DNA of 64,000 nt. Origin: Rhizorhabdus histidinilytica. GTDB lineage: Bacteria; Pseudomonadota; Alphaproteobacteria; Sphingomonadales; Sphingomonadaceae. The DNA is taken from positions 62,001 through 126,000 of the forward strand of contig NZ_FUYM01000011.1 of NCBI RefSeq assembly GCF_900167915.1. The letters run 5' to 3'. Under the pieces are notes generated by a model. The model had not been told where the DNA came from. It made no database searches and was given only the letters and a program-made list of their open reading frames with translations. Position 1 is the first letter of the stretch; each line of letters starts with the position of its first letter. Shown here piece after piece: positions 1 through 8,087 of this stretch. The position numbers were made by a program, and so were the translations under genes.

Positions 1-65
1 ACCGGGGAGAAGATCGGTCCCCTTCCCCGTTCCGGGGAGGAATTTTGGGTTTCGATCGGCCATAT

Positions 66-1667
66 TCACATCCGGAACACGCCGAACTCCGCGCGATCGG
101 GGATCGGGGCGTTCAGCGTGGTGGCGAGGGCGAGGCCGAGGACATCGCGGGTCTGGGCGGGGTCGATGATCCCGTCGTCCCACATCCGCGCCGTCGCATA
201 ATAGGGATTGCCCTCGTCCTCATATTTCTGGCGGATCGGCGCCTTGAAGGCCTCGGCCTGCTCGGGCGTCCAGCTGTCTGCGTCGCGGTGGACGGTGGCC
301 AGCACCGACGCCGCCTGCTCGCCGCCCATCACGCTGATCCGCGCATTGGGCCAGGTGAACAGGAAGCGCGGCTGATAGGCGCGGCCGCACATGCCGTAAT
401 TGCCGGCGCCGAAGCTGCCGCCGATCAGCACGGTGATCTTGGGCACGCTGGCGGTGGCGACGGCGGTCACCAGCTTGGCGCCGTTCTTGGCGATGCCCTC
501 CGCCTCGTACTTGCCGCCGACCATGAAGCCCGAGATGTTCTGGAGGAACAGCAGCGGCACCCGGCGCTGACAGGCGAGCTCGATGAAATGCGCGCCCTTG
601 AGCGCGCTTTCGGAGAAGAGCACGCCATTATTGGCGAGGATCGCCACCGGCTGGCCCCAGATATGGGCGAAGCCGCAGACCAGCGTGGTGCCGTAGAGCG
701 GCTTGAACTCGTGCAGCTCCGATCCGTCGACGATCCGCGCGATCACCTCGTGCACGTCATAGGGAGCGCGGACGTCCTGCGGCACGATGCCGTAAAGTTC
801 GGCCGGGTCGAACAGCGGCGCCCTGGGATCGGCCCGGTTGACCGGCGTGGGGGACGGCGGCTGCAACGTCGCGACGATATCGCGCACGATCAGCAGCGCG
901 TGCTCGTCATTCTCGGCGAGATGGTCGACCACGCCCGACCTGCGCGCGTGCAGGTCGCCGCCGCCGAGGTCCTCGGCGGTGATCACCTCGCCGGTCGCGG
1001 CCTTCACCAGCGGCGGGCCGGCGAGGAAGATCGTGCCCTGGTTGCGCACGATCACGGTCTCGTCCGACATGGCGGGGACATAGGCGCCGCCCGCCGTGCA
1101 GCTTCCCATGACGCAGGCGATCTGGGGAATGCCCTCGGCAGACATCTGCGCCTGGTTGAAGAAGATGCGGCCGAAATGGTCGCGATCGGGGAATACCTCC
1201 GCCTGGTGGGGCAGGTTGGCGCCGCCCGAATCGACCAGGTAGATGCAGGGAAGCCGGTTCTCGCGTGCGATTTCCTGCGCGCGCAGATGCTTCTTTACCG
1301 TCATCGGGAAATAGGCGCCGCCCTTCACCGTCGGGTCATTGGCGACGATCATGCAATGGCGGCCCCGGACGCTGCCGATGCCGGCGATCATGCCCGCGCC
1401 GGGCGGGCCGCCTTCCTTGTCGTACATGCCGTTGGCGGCGAGCTGGCCGATCTCGAGGAAGGGGGAACCCGGATCGAGCAGCCGATGCACGCGGTCGCGC
1501 GGCAGCAACTTGCCGCGCGCGACATGGCGCTCGCGATGCGCCTCCGATCCGCCCAGCGCGGCGGCGGCGACACGGGCGCGCAACTCGTCGGCCAGCGCGC
1601 GGTTATGCGCGGCGTTGGCGGCGAAAGCTTCCGAAGCGGTGTCCGCGAGGGTCGTGAGCCGAGTCAT
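66..1667 (-). CDS. mccB: Methylcrotonyl-CoA carboxylase, carboxyltransferase (beta) subunit
   Basis: Transfers the carboxyl group from biotin to 3-methylcrotonyl-CoA, giving 3-methylglutaconyl-CoA in leucine catabolism. At 533 residues it has the usual length, with the tandem crotonase-fold carboxyltransferase architecture; the first half carries [16 protein letters not shown] and the second half [17 protein letters not shown], both typical of MccB rather than propionyl-CoA carboxylase. It lies downstream of ivd in the same direction. The biotin-carrying MccA subunit is not here and would be expected just beyond position 1. The ATG at 1667 follows a GGGAGGGGGG Shine-Dalgarno sequence that belongs to a palindromic repeat. 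Family assignment is firm; the substrate is inferred from the ivd neighbour and motif resemblance. Confidence 0.95.
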   Translation of the reverse strand: MTRLTTLADTASEAFAANAAHNRALADELRARVAAAALGGSEAHRERHVARGKLLPRDRVHRLLDPGSPFLEIGQLAANGMYDKEGGPPGAGMIAGIGSVRGRHCMIVANDPTVKGGAYFPMTVKKHLRAQEIARENRLPCIYLVDSGGANLPHQAEVFPDRDHFGRIFFNQAQMSAEGIPQIACVMGSCTAGGAYVPAMSDETVIVRNQGTIFLAGPPLVKAATGEVITAEDLGGGDLHARRSGVVDHLAENDEHALLIVRDIVATLQPPSPTPVNRADPRAPLFDPAELYGIVPQDVRAPYDVHEVIARIVDGSELHEFKPLYGTTLVCGFAHIWGQPVAILANNGVLFSESALKGAHFIELACQRRVPLLFLQNISGFMVGGKYEAEGIAKNGAKLVTAVATASVPKITVLIGGSFGAGNYGMCGRAYQPRFLFTWPNARISVMGGEQAASVLATVHRDADSWTPEQAEAFKAPIRQKYEDEGNPYYATARMWDDGIIDPAQTRDVLGLALATTLNAPIPDRAEFGVFRM

Positions 1668-1670
1668 AGC

Positions 1671-1804
1671 CCCCCCTCCCTTTCAAGGGAGGGGTGGGTG
1701 CGAGCGCAGCGAGCCTGCTCCATCGTTCCGTAGAACTCCGCAAAGGGCATCGAGCCCTTTGCTCCGTCACCCACCCCTACGCCCCTCCCTTGAAAGGGAG
1801 GGGG
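1671..1804. repeat. Palindromic repeat unit, family A (ivd/mccB intergenic)
   Basis: Two outer palindromic arms, CCCTCCCTTTCAAGGGAGGG near 1674-1693 and its inverse at 1782-1804, enclose GGTGGGTG and CACCCACC inverted repeats and a central hairpin with arms CAAAGGGC (1741-1748) and GCCCTTTG (1754-1761). The left part contains GCGAGCGCAGCGAGCCTGC, which recurs almost unchanged inside the E2 gene near 21290-21311. The unit fills almost the whole gap between ivd and mccB. Its left arm, read on the minus strand, supplies the mccB ribosome binding site. It could also fold in the mRNA and tune expression between the two genes. Confidence 0.85.
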
Positions 1805-1818
1805 AGTGACGTGCGGCC

Positions 1819-2970
1819 TCACGCCACGCCCCCGATGACTTCCCGGCCGATCAGCATGCGGCGGATCTCGTTGGTGCCGGCGCCGATGTCGAGCAGCTTG
1901 GCGTCGCGCATGTAGCGCTCGACCGGCCAGTCCTTGGTGTAGCCCGCGCCGCCCAGCGCCTGGACCGCCTCGTTGGCGACCTTCACCGCATTTTCGCTGG
2001 CGAGCAGGATCGCGCCCGCCGCGTCGAAGCGGGTCGTCCGCCCGGCGTCGCAATTCTTCGCCACCGCATAGACATAGGCGCGCGCCGAATTGAGCGCGAC
2101 ATACATGTCCGCGACCTTGGCCTGCATGAGCTGGAAGGCGCCGATCGGCTGGCCGAACTGCTTGCGGTCGCGGACATAGGGGAGGACCGTGTCGAGGCAG
2201 GCCTGCATGATGCCGAGCTGGATGCCGGCGAGCACGGTCCGCTCATAGTCGAGCCCCGACATCAGCACGCCCACGCCGCCGCCGACCGGGCCCATGACGT
2301 TCTCCTCGGGCACCTCACAATCGTCGAACACCAGCTCGGCGGTCGGCGATCCGCGCATGCCGACCTTGTCGATCTTCTGCCCGATCGAGAAACCCTTGAA
2401 GTCCTTCTCGATGATGAAGGTGGTGATCCCGCGCGATCCCTCGCCGGTCTTGGCGTAGACGACCAGCGTGTCGGCATAGGTCGCGTTGGTGATCCAGAAT
2501 TTGGTGCCGTTGAGGACGTAGCGGTCGCCCTTCTTCTCGGCGCGCAGCTTCATCGAGACGACGTCGGAGCCGGCCCCCGCCTCCGACATGGCGAGGCTGC
2601 CGACATGCTCGCCCGAGATCAGCTTGGGGAGGTAGCGGGCCTTCTGCTCGGCGGTCGCCCAGCGACGGATCTGGTTGACGCACAGGTTCGAATGGGCGCC
2701 GTAGCTCAGCCCGATCGACGCCGAGGCGCGGGCGACCTCCTCCTGGGCCACGACATGTTCGAGATAGCCGAGGCCGAGGCCACCATCGGCTTCGTCCACC
2801 GTGATGCCGTGCAGGCCGAGCGCGCCCATCTCGGGCCAGATCTCACGCGGGAACCAGTCGTCCGCGTCGATCTTCGCCGCGATCGGGGCGATCCGGTCGG
2901 CGGCGAAGCGCGCCGTCGTGTCGCGGATCGCATCCGCCATCTCGCCCAGCGCGAAGTCGAAATCTGCCAT
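1819..2970 (-). CDS. ivd: Isovaleryl-CoA dehydrogenase
   Basis: FAD-dependent acyl-CoA dehydrogenase of leucine catabolism that oxidises isovaleryl-CoA to 3-methylcrotonyl-CoA, the Mcc substrate. The 383-residue protein has the acyl-CoA dehydrogenase N, middle and C domains; signatures include [22 protein letters not shown] and the C-terminal [22 protein letters not shown] region. Close matches to Ivd-type sequences and the position next to mccB support the substrate. The start at 2970 (MADFDF) was preferred to an in-frame ATG at 2997 because GGAGAGG lies 5 nt upstream of it. A divergent LysR gene begins 93 bp away. Confidence 0.93.
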   Translation of the reverse strand: MADFDFALGEMADAIRDTTARFAADRIAPIAAKIDADDWFPREIWPEMGALGLHGITVDEADGGLGLGYLEHVVAQEEVARASASIGLSYGAHSNLCVNQIRRWATAEQKARYLPKLISGEHVGSLAMSEAGAGSDVVSMKLRAEKKGDRYVLNGTKFWITNATYADTLVVYAKTGEGSRGITTFIIEKDFKGFSIGQKIDKVGMRGSPTAELVFDDCEVPEENVMGPVGGGVGVLMSGLDYERTVLAGIQLGIMQACLDTVLPYVRDRKQFGQPIGAFQLMQAKVADMYVALNSARAYVYAVAKNCDAGRTTRFDAAGAILLASENAVKVANEAVQALGGAGYTKDWPVERYMRDAKLLDIGAGTNEIRRMLIGREVIGGVA

Positions 2971-3050
2971 GGCACCCTCTCCGATATTCCGAACCATCCT
3001 GATAATTCAGTCGCGTCCATAAGAAAAATTGAAAGCGATGAGGGAACATC

Positions 3051-3065
3051 ATAGACCCCATCTAT
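3051..3065. promoter_or_regulatory. Candidate LysR-type operator
   Basis: ATAG-N7-CTAT forms a dyad that fits the T-N11-A pattern of LysR-family binding sites (T at 3052, A at 3064). It overlaps the start codon of the lysR-like gene and lies in the 93-bp divergent region facing ivd. Autoregulation plus control of ivd-mccB is the natural inference, but only the dyad itself is seen. Confidence 0.4.
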
Positions 3066-3960
3066 GGTGGACCGCTATCTGCTCCGTTACTTCCTGGCCG
3101 TGATCGACCAGGGCAATTTCTCCAAGGCGGCGGCGTCATGCAACGTTTCGCAGCCGACCCTGTCGGCCGGCATCGCCAAGCTCGAAACCCTGCTCGGCCG
3201 TCCTTTGTTCATTCGCACCAACCGGCGGGTAGAGCTGACTGCGGCAGCGGTCGACCTTGCCGGCCATGCGCGGCGGATAGAGGCCGAGTTCGCGGCCGCC
3301 GAACGCGCGGTGCAGTCGGCGGCCGCGCCGGCGACGGTGCGGCTCGGCATACTCGGATCGATCCCGGCGGCGTGGATCGAGGATTATGTCGCGCGGCTGC
3401 GCGATGGCGGCGGCGGCGAGCGGGTCGAACTGATCGAGGGGCGCGAGCGCGAACTGGCCGAGCGGCTGGCGCGCGGCAATATGGACGTCGCGCTGACTAT
3501 CCTGCGCGGCGACAGCCGGCTGCCGGCTGAGCGGCTGCTGACCGAGGGCTATGCGCTGGCGATGGCGGCGACCCACCGGCTCGCCGACCGGGACGTGATC
3601 GACGGTGCGGAACTGGCCGGTGAGCCGATGATCGTCCGTCGCCATTGCGAACTGCTGTCGGACACCAGCCGCTATTTCACCGCGCGCGGCGTCCGCCCCT
3701 TCTTCCCGGCGCGCGTCACCAGCGACGATCGCGCGCTGCGCCTCGTCCGCGCCGGGCTGGGCGTGACGGTGATGCCGGAGAGCTTCCACGCGCCCGGCGT
3801 GGTGCGCCCGCGCCTGGCCGATTTCGCCTTCACCCGCGACATCGGGCTGCTGTTCGGCGAGCATGCCGGCCGGGCCGTGCGCGACCGGCCGGCGATCCGA
3901 ATCCTCGTCGACCTGATCGAAAGCCGACCGGTCGACGGATTCGCGCGGCGCGGCGTGTAG
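3064..3960 (+). CDS. LysR-family transcriptional regulator
   Basis: 298 residues. An N-terminal winged helix-turn-helix covers about residues 1-60 (FLAVIDQGNFSKAAASCNVS, QPTLSAGIAKLE), followed by a linker helix and a periplasmic-binding-protein-like effector domain from about residue 90. Divergent transcription from ivd-mccB suggests it controls leucine/isovalerate catabolism, with an acyl-CoA or a branched-chain acid as possible effector. That role is inference from position; many bacteria use a MerR-type LiuR for this pathway instead. Confidence 0.9.
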   Translation: MVDRYLLRYFLAVIDQGNFSKAAASCNVSQPTLSAGIAKLETLLGRPLFIRTNRRVELTAAAVDLAGHARRIEAEFAAAERAVQSAAAPATVRLGILGSIPAAWIEDYVARLRDGGGGERVELIEGRERELAERLARGNMDVALTILRGDSRLPAERLLTEGYALAMAATHRLADRDVIDGAELAGEPMIVRRHCELLSDTSRYFTARGVRPFFPARVTSDDRALRLVRAGLGVTVMPESFHAPGVVRPRLADFAFTRDIGLLFGEHAGRAVRDRPAIRILVDLIESRPVDGFARRGV

Positions 3961-4035
3961 GATCGGGGTCGTCGGCTCCGTCCTTGTCTTGCGGATGCGC
4001 TATGCTGCGGTCCGGAAAACGAAGAGGAGACGGAC

Positions 4036-4389
4036 ATGCCTTATGTGGACGGATTCATCGTCGCGGTGGCGAAGGACAAGCTCGACGACTACACGGCGCT
4101 GGCCGAGCTGGCGCGTGACGTGTGGATGAGCCATGGCGCGCTGTCCTACGTCGAGGCGCTGGCCGACGACGTGTCGGTGGGGGAATTGACCAGCTTCCCC
4201 CGCGCGGTCCATCTGAAGGAGGACGAGACGGTGGTCTTTTCCTGGATCACCTATGAATCGCGCGAAGCCCGCGACGCCATCAACAAGAAGGTGATGGAGG
4301 ATCCGCGGATGAAGCACGACATGGAGAATGCGCCGTTCGACGGGAAGCGCTTGATCTATGGCGGGTTCAAGACCTTCGTCGAGAATTGA
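4036..4389 (+). CDS. DUF1428 family protein (YbaA-like)
   Basis: 117 residues with the DUF1428 pattern: an MPYVDGFIVAV start, a central HGALSYVEALADDV stretch and a C-terminal MKHDMENAPFDGKRLIYGGF motif. The family adopts a dimeric alpha-beta barrel (ferredoxin-like) fold and its biochemical role is not established. GAGGAG precedes the ATG. It is followed after 17 bp by a GFA-type zinc protein in the same direction, so the two are probably cotranscribed. Confidence 0.85.
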   Translation: MPYVDGFIVAVAKDKLDDYTALAELARDVWMSHGALSYVEALADDVSVGELTSFPRAVHLKEDETVVFSWITYESREARDAINKKVMEDPRMKHDMENAPFDGKRLIYGGFKTFVEN

Positions 4390-4406
4390 TTGAGGGAGAG
4401 AGGATC

Positions 4407-4757
4407 ATGGCGTTCGAAGGAAGCTGCCACTGCGGCAAGGTGGCCTATACGGTCGATGCGGACGTGCCGACCCAGGCGATGGCGTGCAACTGCTCGCATT
4501 GCCGGCGCAAGGGCTTCCTTCTCGCCTTCTTCCCCGCCGCGCAGTTCCGCCTGGAGCGCGGCGAGGAGGATCTGAAGAGCTATTTCTTCTACAAGCACGC
4601 GATCGAGCATCGCTTCTGCACGACCTGCGGCACCCAGCCCTTCGCGATGGGAAAGATGCCGGACGGCAGCGAGATGGCGGCGGTCAACCTGCGCTGCGTC
4701 GATGCCGCCGATCCCGACGCGCTCGAGATCCAGAAGGTCGACGGGGCGAGCTTCTGA
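4407..4757 (+). CDS. GFA/CENP-V domain zinc protein
   Basis: 116-residue protein of the glutathione-dependent formaldehyde-activating (GFA) fold. Zinc ligands are visible as GSCHCGKV near residue 5, CNCSHCRRKG near residue 30 and CTTCGTQPF near residue 75. Family members bind structural zinc; enzymatic activity with formaldehyde is proven for only a few, so no reaction is assigned. The ATG at 4407 with upstream GGGAGAGAGG was chosen. Its stop overlaps the next start (TGATG). Confidence 0.85.
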   Translation: MAFEGSCHCGKVAYTVDADVPTQAMACNCSHCRRKGFLLAFFPAAQFRLERGEEDLKSYFFYKHAIEHRFCTTCGTQPFAMGKMPDGSEMAAVNLRCVDAADPDALEIQKVDGASF

Positions 4758-5554
4758 TGGCGGGGGCCATCCATGTCGGCGTCGGCGGCTGGACCTATGA
4801 GCCGTGGCGCGACAATTTCTATCCCAAGGGCCTGCCCCATGCCCGCGAGCTGGAATATGCCGGCCAGCGCCTGACCGGGATCGAGATCAACGGCACCTAT
4901 TACGGCACCCAGAAGCGCGAGAGCTGGCAGAAATGGGCCGCCACCGTGCCCGACGGCTTCGTCTTCACGGTCAAGGCCTCGCGCTTCTGTACCAACCGCA
5001 AGGTCCTGGCCGACGGGGCGGAGTCGATCGCCAAATTCGTCGGGCAGGGGATCGCCGAGCTGGGGCCTAAGCTCGGCCCGATCCTGTGGCAGTTCATGGC
5101 CACCAAGAGGTTCGAGCCCGACGATTTCGCCCGCTTTCTCGACCTGCTGCCGGCCGAGCAGGAGGGGGTGGCGCTGCGCCATGCGCTGGAGGTGCGGCAC
5201 GACAGCTTCGTCTGCCCCGCCTTCGTCGACCTGGCGCGCGAGCGCGGCTGCGCGATCGTGTTCGCCGATCATGAGACCTATCCGATGATCGCCGACCTGA
5301 CCGCGCCCTTCGTCTATGCGCGGCTCCAGCAGACCCGCGCCGAGGTGCCGACCGGCTATGACGATGCCGCGCTCGACCGCTGGGCCGGGATCGCCCGGTC
5401 CTGGGCGGCTGGCGAGGCGCCCGAGGGGCTGCCCTATGCGGGTCCGCCAGCGGGCGACGGCGCGGGCGGGCGCGACGTCTTCCTGTTCCTCATCGCCGGG
5501 GCCAAGGAGCGCAACCCGGCGGGGGCGCAGGCGCTGATCGAGCGGCTGGGGTAG
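4757..5554 (+). CDS. DUF72 domain protein (YecE-like TIM barrel)
   Basis: 265-residue DUF72 protein. It begins with HVGVGGWTYEPWRDNFYPKG, and the family motifs EINGTYYGTQKRESW, FVFTVKASRFCT, GPILWQF and LEVRHDSF follow in order. DUF72 proteins are TIM-barrel proteins without a settled function. The ATG overlaps the stop of the GFA gene by one base, so translation is coupled. A large inverted repeat follows the stop. Confidence 0.9.
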   Translation: MAGAIHVGVGGWTYEPWRDNFYPKGLPHARELEYAGQRLTGIEINGTYYGTQKRESWQKWAATVPDGFVFTVKASRFCTNRKVLADGAESIAKFVGQGIAELGPKLGPILWQFMATKRFEPDDFARFLDLLPAEQEGVALRHALEVRHDSFVCPAFVDLARERGCAIVFADHETYPMIADLTAPFVYARLQQTRAEVPTGYDDAALDRWAGIARSWAAGEAPEGLPYAGPPAGDGAGGRDVFLFLIAGAKERNPAGAQALIERLG

Positions 5555-5577
5555 GGCATCGGCCTTTCTATCTGACC

Positions 5578-5678
5578 CGCTCATCCTGAGGAGGGACTGA
5601 GCTTTGGCGAAGGCCCGTCTCGAAGGATCCTTCGAGACGCCATTTCGCCTTCGCTCAATGGCTCCTCAGGATGAGCGG
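5578..5678. repeat. Palindromic repeat unit, family B (complete)
   Basis: A perfect 17-bp inverted repeat (CCGCTCATCCTGAGGAG at 5578-5594, its complement at 5662-5678) encloses a perfect 24-bp palindrome at 5616-5639 with half-site CGTCTCGAAGGA. It lies between two convergent genes (DUF72 and a luciferase-like gene) and could act as a bidirectional terminator. A half copy recurs near 48676-48730. This pattern resembles dispersed intergenic palindromic elements of sphingomonads. Confidence 0.85.
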
Positions 5679-5705
5679 AGTTGGCGAGAGAGGGATGCGT
5701 TTCGT

Positions 5706-6740
5706 TTAAGCCGCTTCCGGCGTCCGCGTCATCCCGAACGCCTCCGCGACCATCTCGTAGGAGCGGCGGCGCCTGGCGTGGTCGGGCATGATGTTGACCA
5801 GCATCATCTCCTGCGCGCCATACAGCTCGGCGACCTGCTCGACCCCCGCGCGCACCTCGCGGCCATCGCCGAGCAGCAGGCGGCGGTCGCGGCGGGGCGC
5901 TCCGGGGTTGGCGGCGGTCCAGGCGCGCGCGGTTTCGACCGATGGTACCCGGATCGTCTCGCCGCGCAGCAGATGCGCGAACATCATCGCGAAGGGCATC
6001 GCCAGCTCCTCGGCCTCGGCGCGGTCGTCGGCGGCGATCGCCCAGCAGGCGACCATCAGGTGCGGTTTGCTCGCCCAGCGCGACGGGCGGAAGGCGCGGC
6101 GGTAGATGCCGGCGAGCGGCAGCGCCTGCGCATTGATGAAGTCGGCGATGCAATAGGGCAGGCCGAGCTCGCCCGCCCATTGCGCGCTGTCGGGCGAGGA
6201 GCCGAGCATCCACGGATCGGGTGACCCTTGCGTGCCGTCGGGCAGCGATCGCGCGAGCGGGGCGAAGGGGTGATCGGCGGGCAGGCTGTCGGAGAGATAG
6301 CCGAGCAGCTCGTTCACGCTCTGCGGGAAATCGTCGGGCGGGATGCGCCGCGAGCGGTCGCGCTGGAGTGCATAGGCGGTGCGCTGGTCCGATCCCGGCG
6401 CGCGGCCCAGGCCGAGGTCGATCCGCCCCGGCGCGATCGCGCCGAGCAGCCGGAAGGTTTCGGCGATCTTGAACGGGGAGAAATGGGGCAGCATGATCCC
6501 GCCCGATCCGACCCTGATCCGCTTGGTCGCCAGCGCCACCGGGCCGATCAGCGCCTCGGGCGCGACGCCGACGATGCTCATCGACGCATGATGCTCGGCC
6601 AGCCAGTAACGGTCATAGCCGAGCGCGTCGCATGCCTGCGCGAGATCGAGGGTGTTGCGGACAGCCTCGGCCGCGTCGCTGCCGTCGGCGACAGGGGACT
6701 GGTCGAGGACGGAGAGGCGGAAGGGCGCGGGATCGGTCAT
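5706..6740 (-). CDS. Luciferase-like (LLM) flavin-dependent oxidoreductase
   Basis: 344-residue bacterial-luciferase-fold protein of the YhbW/MsnO8-like branch. Visible family motifs are LSVLDQSPVADG at the N terminus, YWLAEHHASMSIVGVAPE, IRVGSGGIMLPHFSPFKIAE, PGRIDLGLGRAPGSDQRT, PWMLGSSPDSAQWAGELGL and a C-terminal region ending in RSYEMVAEAFG. It probably uses reduced flavin; no substrate can be assigned and no flavin reductase is adjacent. The start at 6740 (MTDPAPF) was preferred over 6845 because the longer N terminus has no family resemblance. Confidence 0.88.
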   Translation of the reverse strand: MTDPAPFRLSVLDQSPVADGSDAAEAVRNTLDLAQACDALGYDRYWLAEHHASMSIVGVAPEALIGPVALATKRIRVGSGGIMLPHFSPFKIAETFRLLGAIAPGRIDLGLGRAPGSDQRTAYALQRDRSRRIPPDDFPQSVNELLGYLSDSLPADHPFAPLARSLPDGTQGSPDPWMLGSSPDSAQWAGELGLPYCIADFINAQALPLAGIYRRAFRPSRWASKPHLMVACWAIAADDRAEAEELAMPFAMMFAHLLRGETIRVPSVETARAWTAANPGAPRRDRRLLLGDGREVRAGVEQVAELYGAQEMMLVNIMPDHARRRRSYEMVAEAFGMTRTPEAA

Positions 6741-6807
6741 GACGGGAAGGTAGGCAGGGGCGGCCGATCTGCCAACCGCGCCGCGCCCGCCCGCCGCGAC
6801 AGAAAAA

Positions 6808-7473
6808 CTATCGGGCGCCCATGAAATCGAGCAGCGCCGCGCCATAGGTCTCGGCGACCTCGGCGATCGGCTGCCCGGTCCGGTCGACGACGATCGCGCG
6901 GTGGCGGATCAGCTCGGCCGGGACGGGCGGTACGCTGCGGTCGGCGGCCTCGACGTCGCGGAACATCTCCCACCCCTCGGCCAGCGGCCGCCACAATTGC
7001 TCGGCGGAGACGGTGCGCCGGGCGATGCCGAGCGGCGCGACGACGGTGCCGAACGGCATGTCGCCGCCGTCGAGCTGCGCGTTCATCTCCGCCGTCAGCC
7101 GCGACGGCACATACCAGTTGTCGGCCTCCGAGAGGACGCGGTTGCCGCAGCGCAGCCGGACATGGCGGTAGCGGACCGGCTCGTCGGGGCCGATGCCGAG
7201 CCGGGCGCGTTGCTCGGCGCTGATCGGCTTGTCGGTGCCGGCGATCCGGTCGGCAACGATCGCCGGCCGGTCGGCGAGGCGATGCGCGCGGCACCAGCCT
7301 TCGAGCGTCCGCGTCGCGCTCGGCGTCGCGAGCAGCCGGGCGTTGAGGTCGCCGACCACCGCGGCATATTCGAGCCTGCGCACATAGCCGTCGAGCGGCA
7401 CCGCCCGCGCGCCGGCCGGGACAAGCGCGAGCAGCAGCGCGGCGCCCGATCGCGCCGCCATCCTCGGGACCAT
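6808..7473 (-). CDS. Exported chorismate-lyase-like protein of unknown function
   Basis: 221 residues with a signal-peptide-like start (ALLLALVPAGARA, cleavage near residue 24). The central block VRYRHVRLRCGNRVLSEADN, then WYVPSRLTAEMNAQLDGG and DMPFGTVVAPL, resembles the chorismate pyruvate-lyase/UTRA fold (reactive arginine region, then a P-[FL]-G turn). This similarity is by eye and the reaction is not claimed; UbiC is normally cytoplasmic. It starts 2 bp after the peroxiredoxin stop, so the two form an operon. Confidence 0.6.
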   Translation of the reverse strand: MVPRMAARSGAALLLALVPAGARAVPLDGYVRRLEYAAVVGDLNARLLATPSATRTLEGWCRAHRLADRPAIVADRIAGTDKPISAEQRARLGIGPDEPVRYRHVRLRCGNRVLSEADNWYVPSRLTAEMNAQLDGGDMPFGTVVAPLGIARRTVSAEQLWRPLAEGWEMFRDVEAADRSVPPVPAELIRHRAIVVDRTGQPIAEVAETYGAALLDFMGAR

Positions 7474-7475
7474 GC

Positions 7476-8027
7476 TCAGCGCTTGGCCTTGAGCGCCTTG
7501 ACCGCGTTCATCGTGCCGCTGACATGGCCGGCGACGCCCAGCTCCGAATGGACGAAGACGATCCGCCCGTCGGGGGCGATCACATAGGAGGTGCGGTTGG
7601 TGCGCCCGGTGACGTTGGGGATCAGCCCCGCCTCCAGCGCGACGTCATAGCCCTTGATCATCGCCGGGGTGGCGACGCCGACGGCGAATTTGTTGCGGCA
7701 TTCCTGGACCGAGAACTGGTTGAGCTTCTCGATCGGGTCGGCGGCCATGCCGACCACCGTCGCGCCCAGCCTGGCGAAGTCGTCGGTCGCCTCGGCGAAC
7801 TCGTGCGCCTCGACCGTGCAGCCCTTGGTGAAGGCGGCCGGGAAGAAATAGAGCACCACCGGCCCCTTCTTCAACGCCTTGGCCAGCGAGAAGTCGAAAT
7901 CCTTGCCGGCGAGCGACGCGCGCGTATCGAACGACGGCGCCTTGGCGCCGACCTTGAGCGCGGCGGGCGCGGCGGCGGGCAGGGCGAGGGCGGCGATAAG
8001 GCTCAGGACGTGCAACAGGGGGCGCAT
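7476..8027 (-). CDS. Exported peroxiredoxin (AhpC/TSA family)
   Basis: 183-residue thioredoxin-fold peroxidase with a signal peptide (LLHVLSLIAALALPAAAPA). The peroxidatic motif is FFPAAFTKGCTVEAHEF, where alanine replaces the more common proline before F-T. A second cysteine lies in VQECRNKF and may resolve the disulfide. It likely removes hydroperoxides in the periplasm. The start at 8027 has GGAGAG just upstream; an ATG at 8039 is also in frame. Confidence 0.88.
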   Translation of the reverse strand: MRPLLHVLSLIAALALPAAAPAALKVGAKAPSFDTRASLAGKDFDFSLAKALKKGPVVLYFFPAAFTKGCTVEAHEFAEATDDFARLGATVVGMAADPIEKLNQFSVQECRNKFAVGVATPAMIKGYDVALEAGLIPNVTGRTNRTSYVIAPDGRIVFVHSELGVAGHVSGTMNAVKALKAKR

Positions 8028-8087
8028 CGGACTCTCCATCGGAAAGCGCCAGATTAGTCCTCCGCGCCGCCGCGTCCAGTGTCGGTT

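Noticed and set aside
24-38. Hairpin TCCCCG-TTC-CGGGGA at the left edge, considered as terminator of mccB
   Set aside because: On the minus strand it is not followed by a T-run, and mccA would be expected to follow. It may be a degenerate repeat arm.
45-1733. Long open frame on the plus strand opposite mccB
   Set aside because: It is the complement of a well-conserved MccB sequence; high GC3 leaves antisense frames open. The peptide is low-complexity His/Ala/Arg/Asp with no family features.
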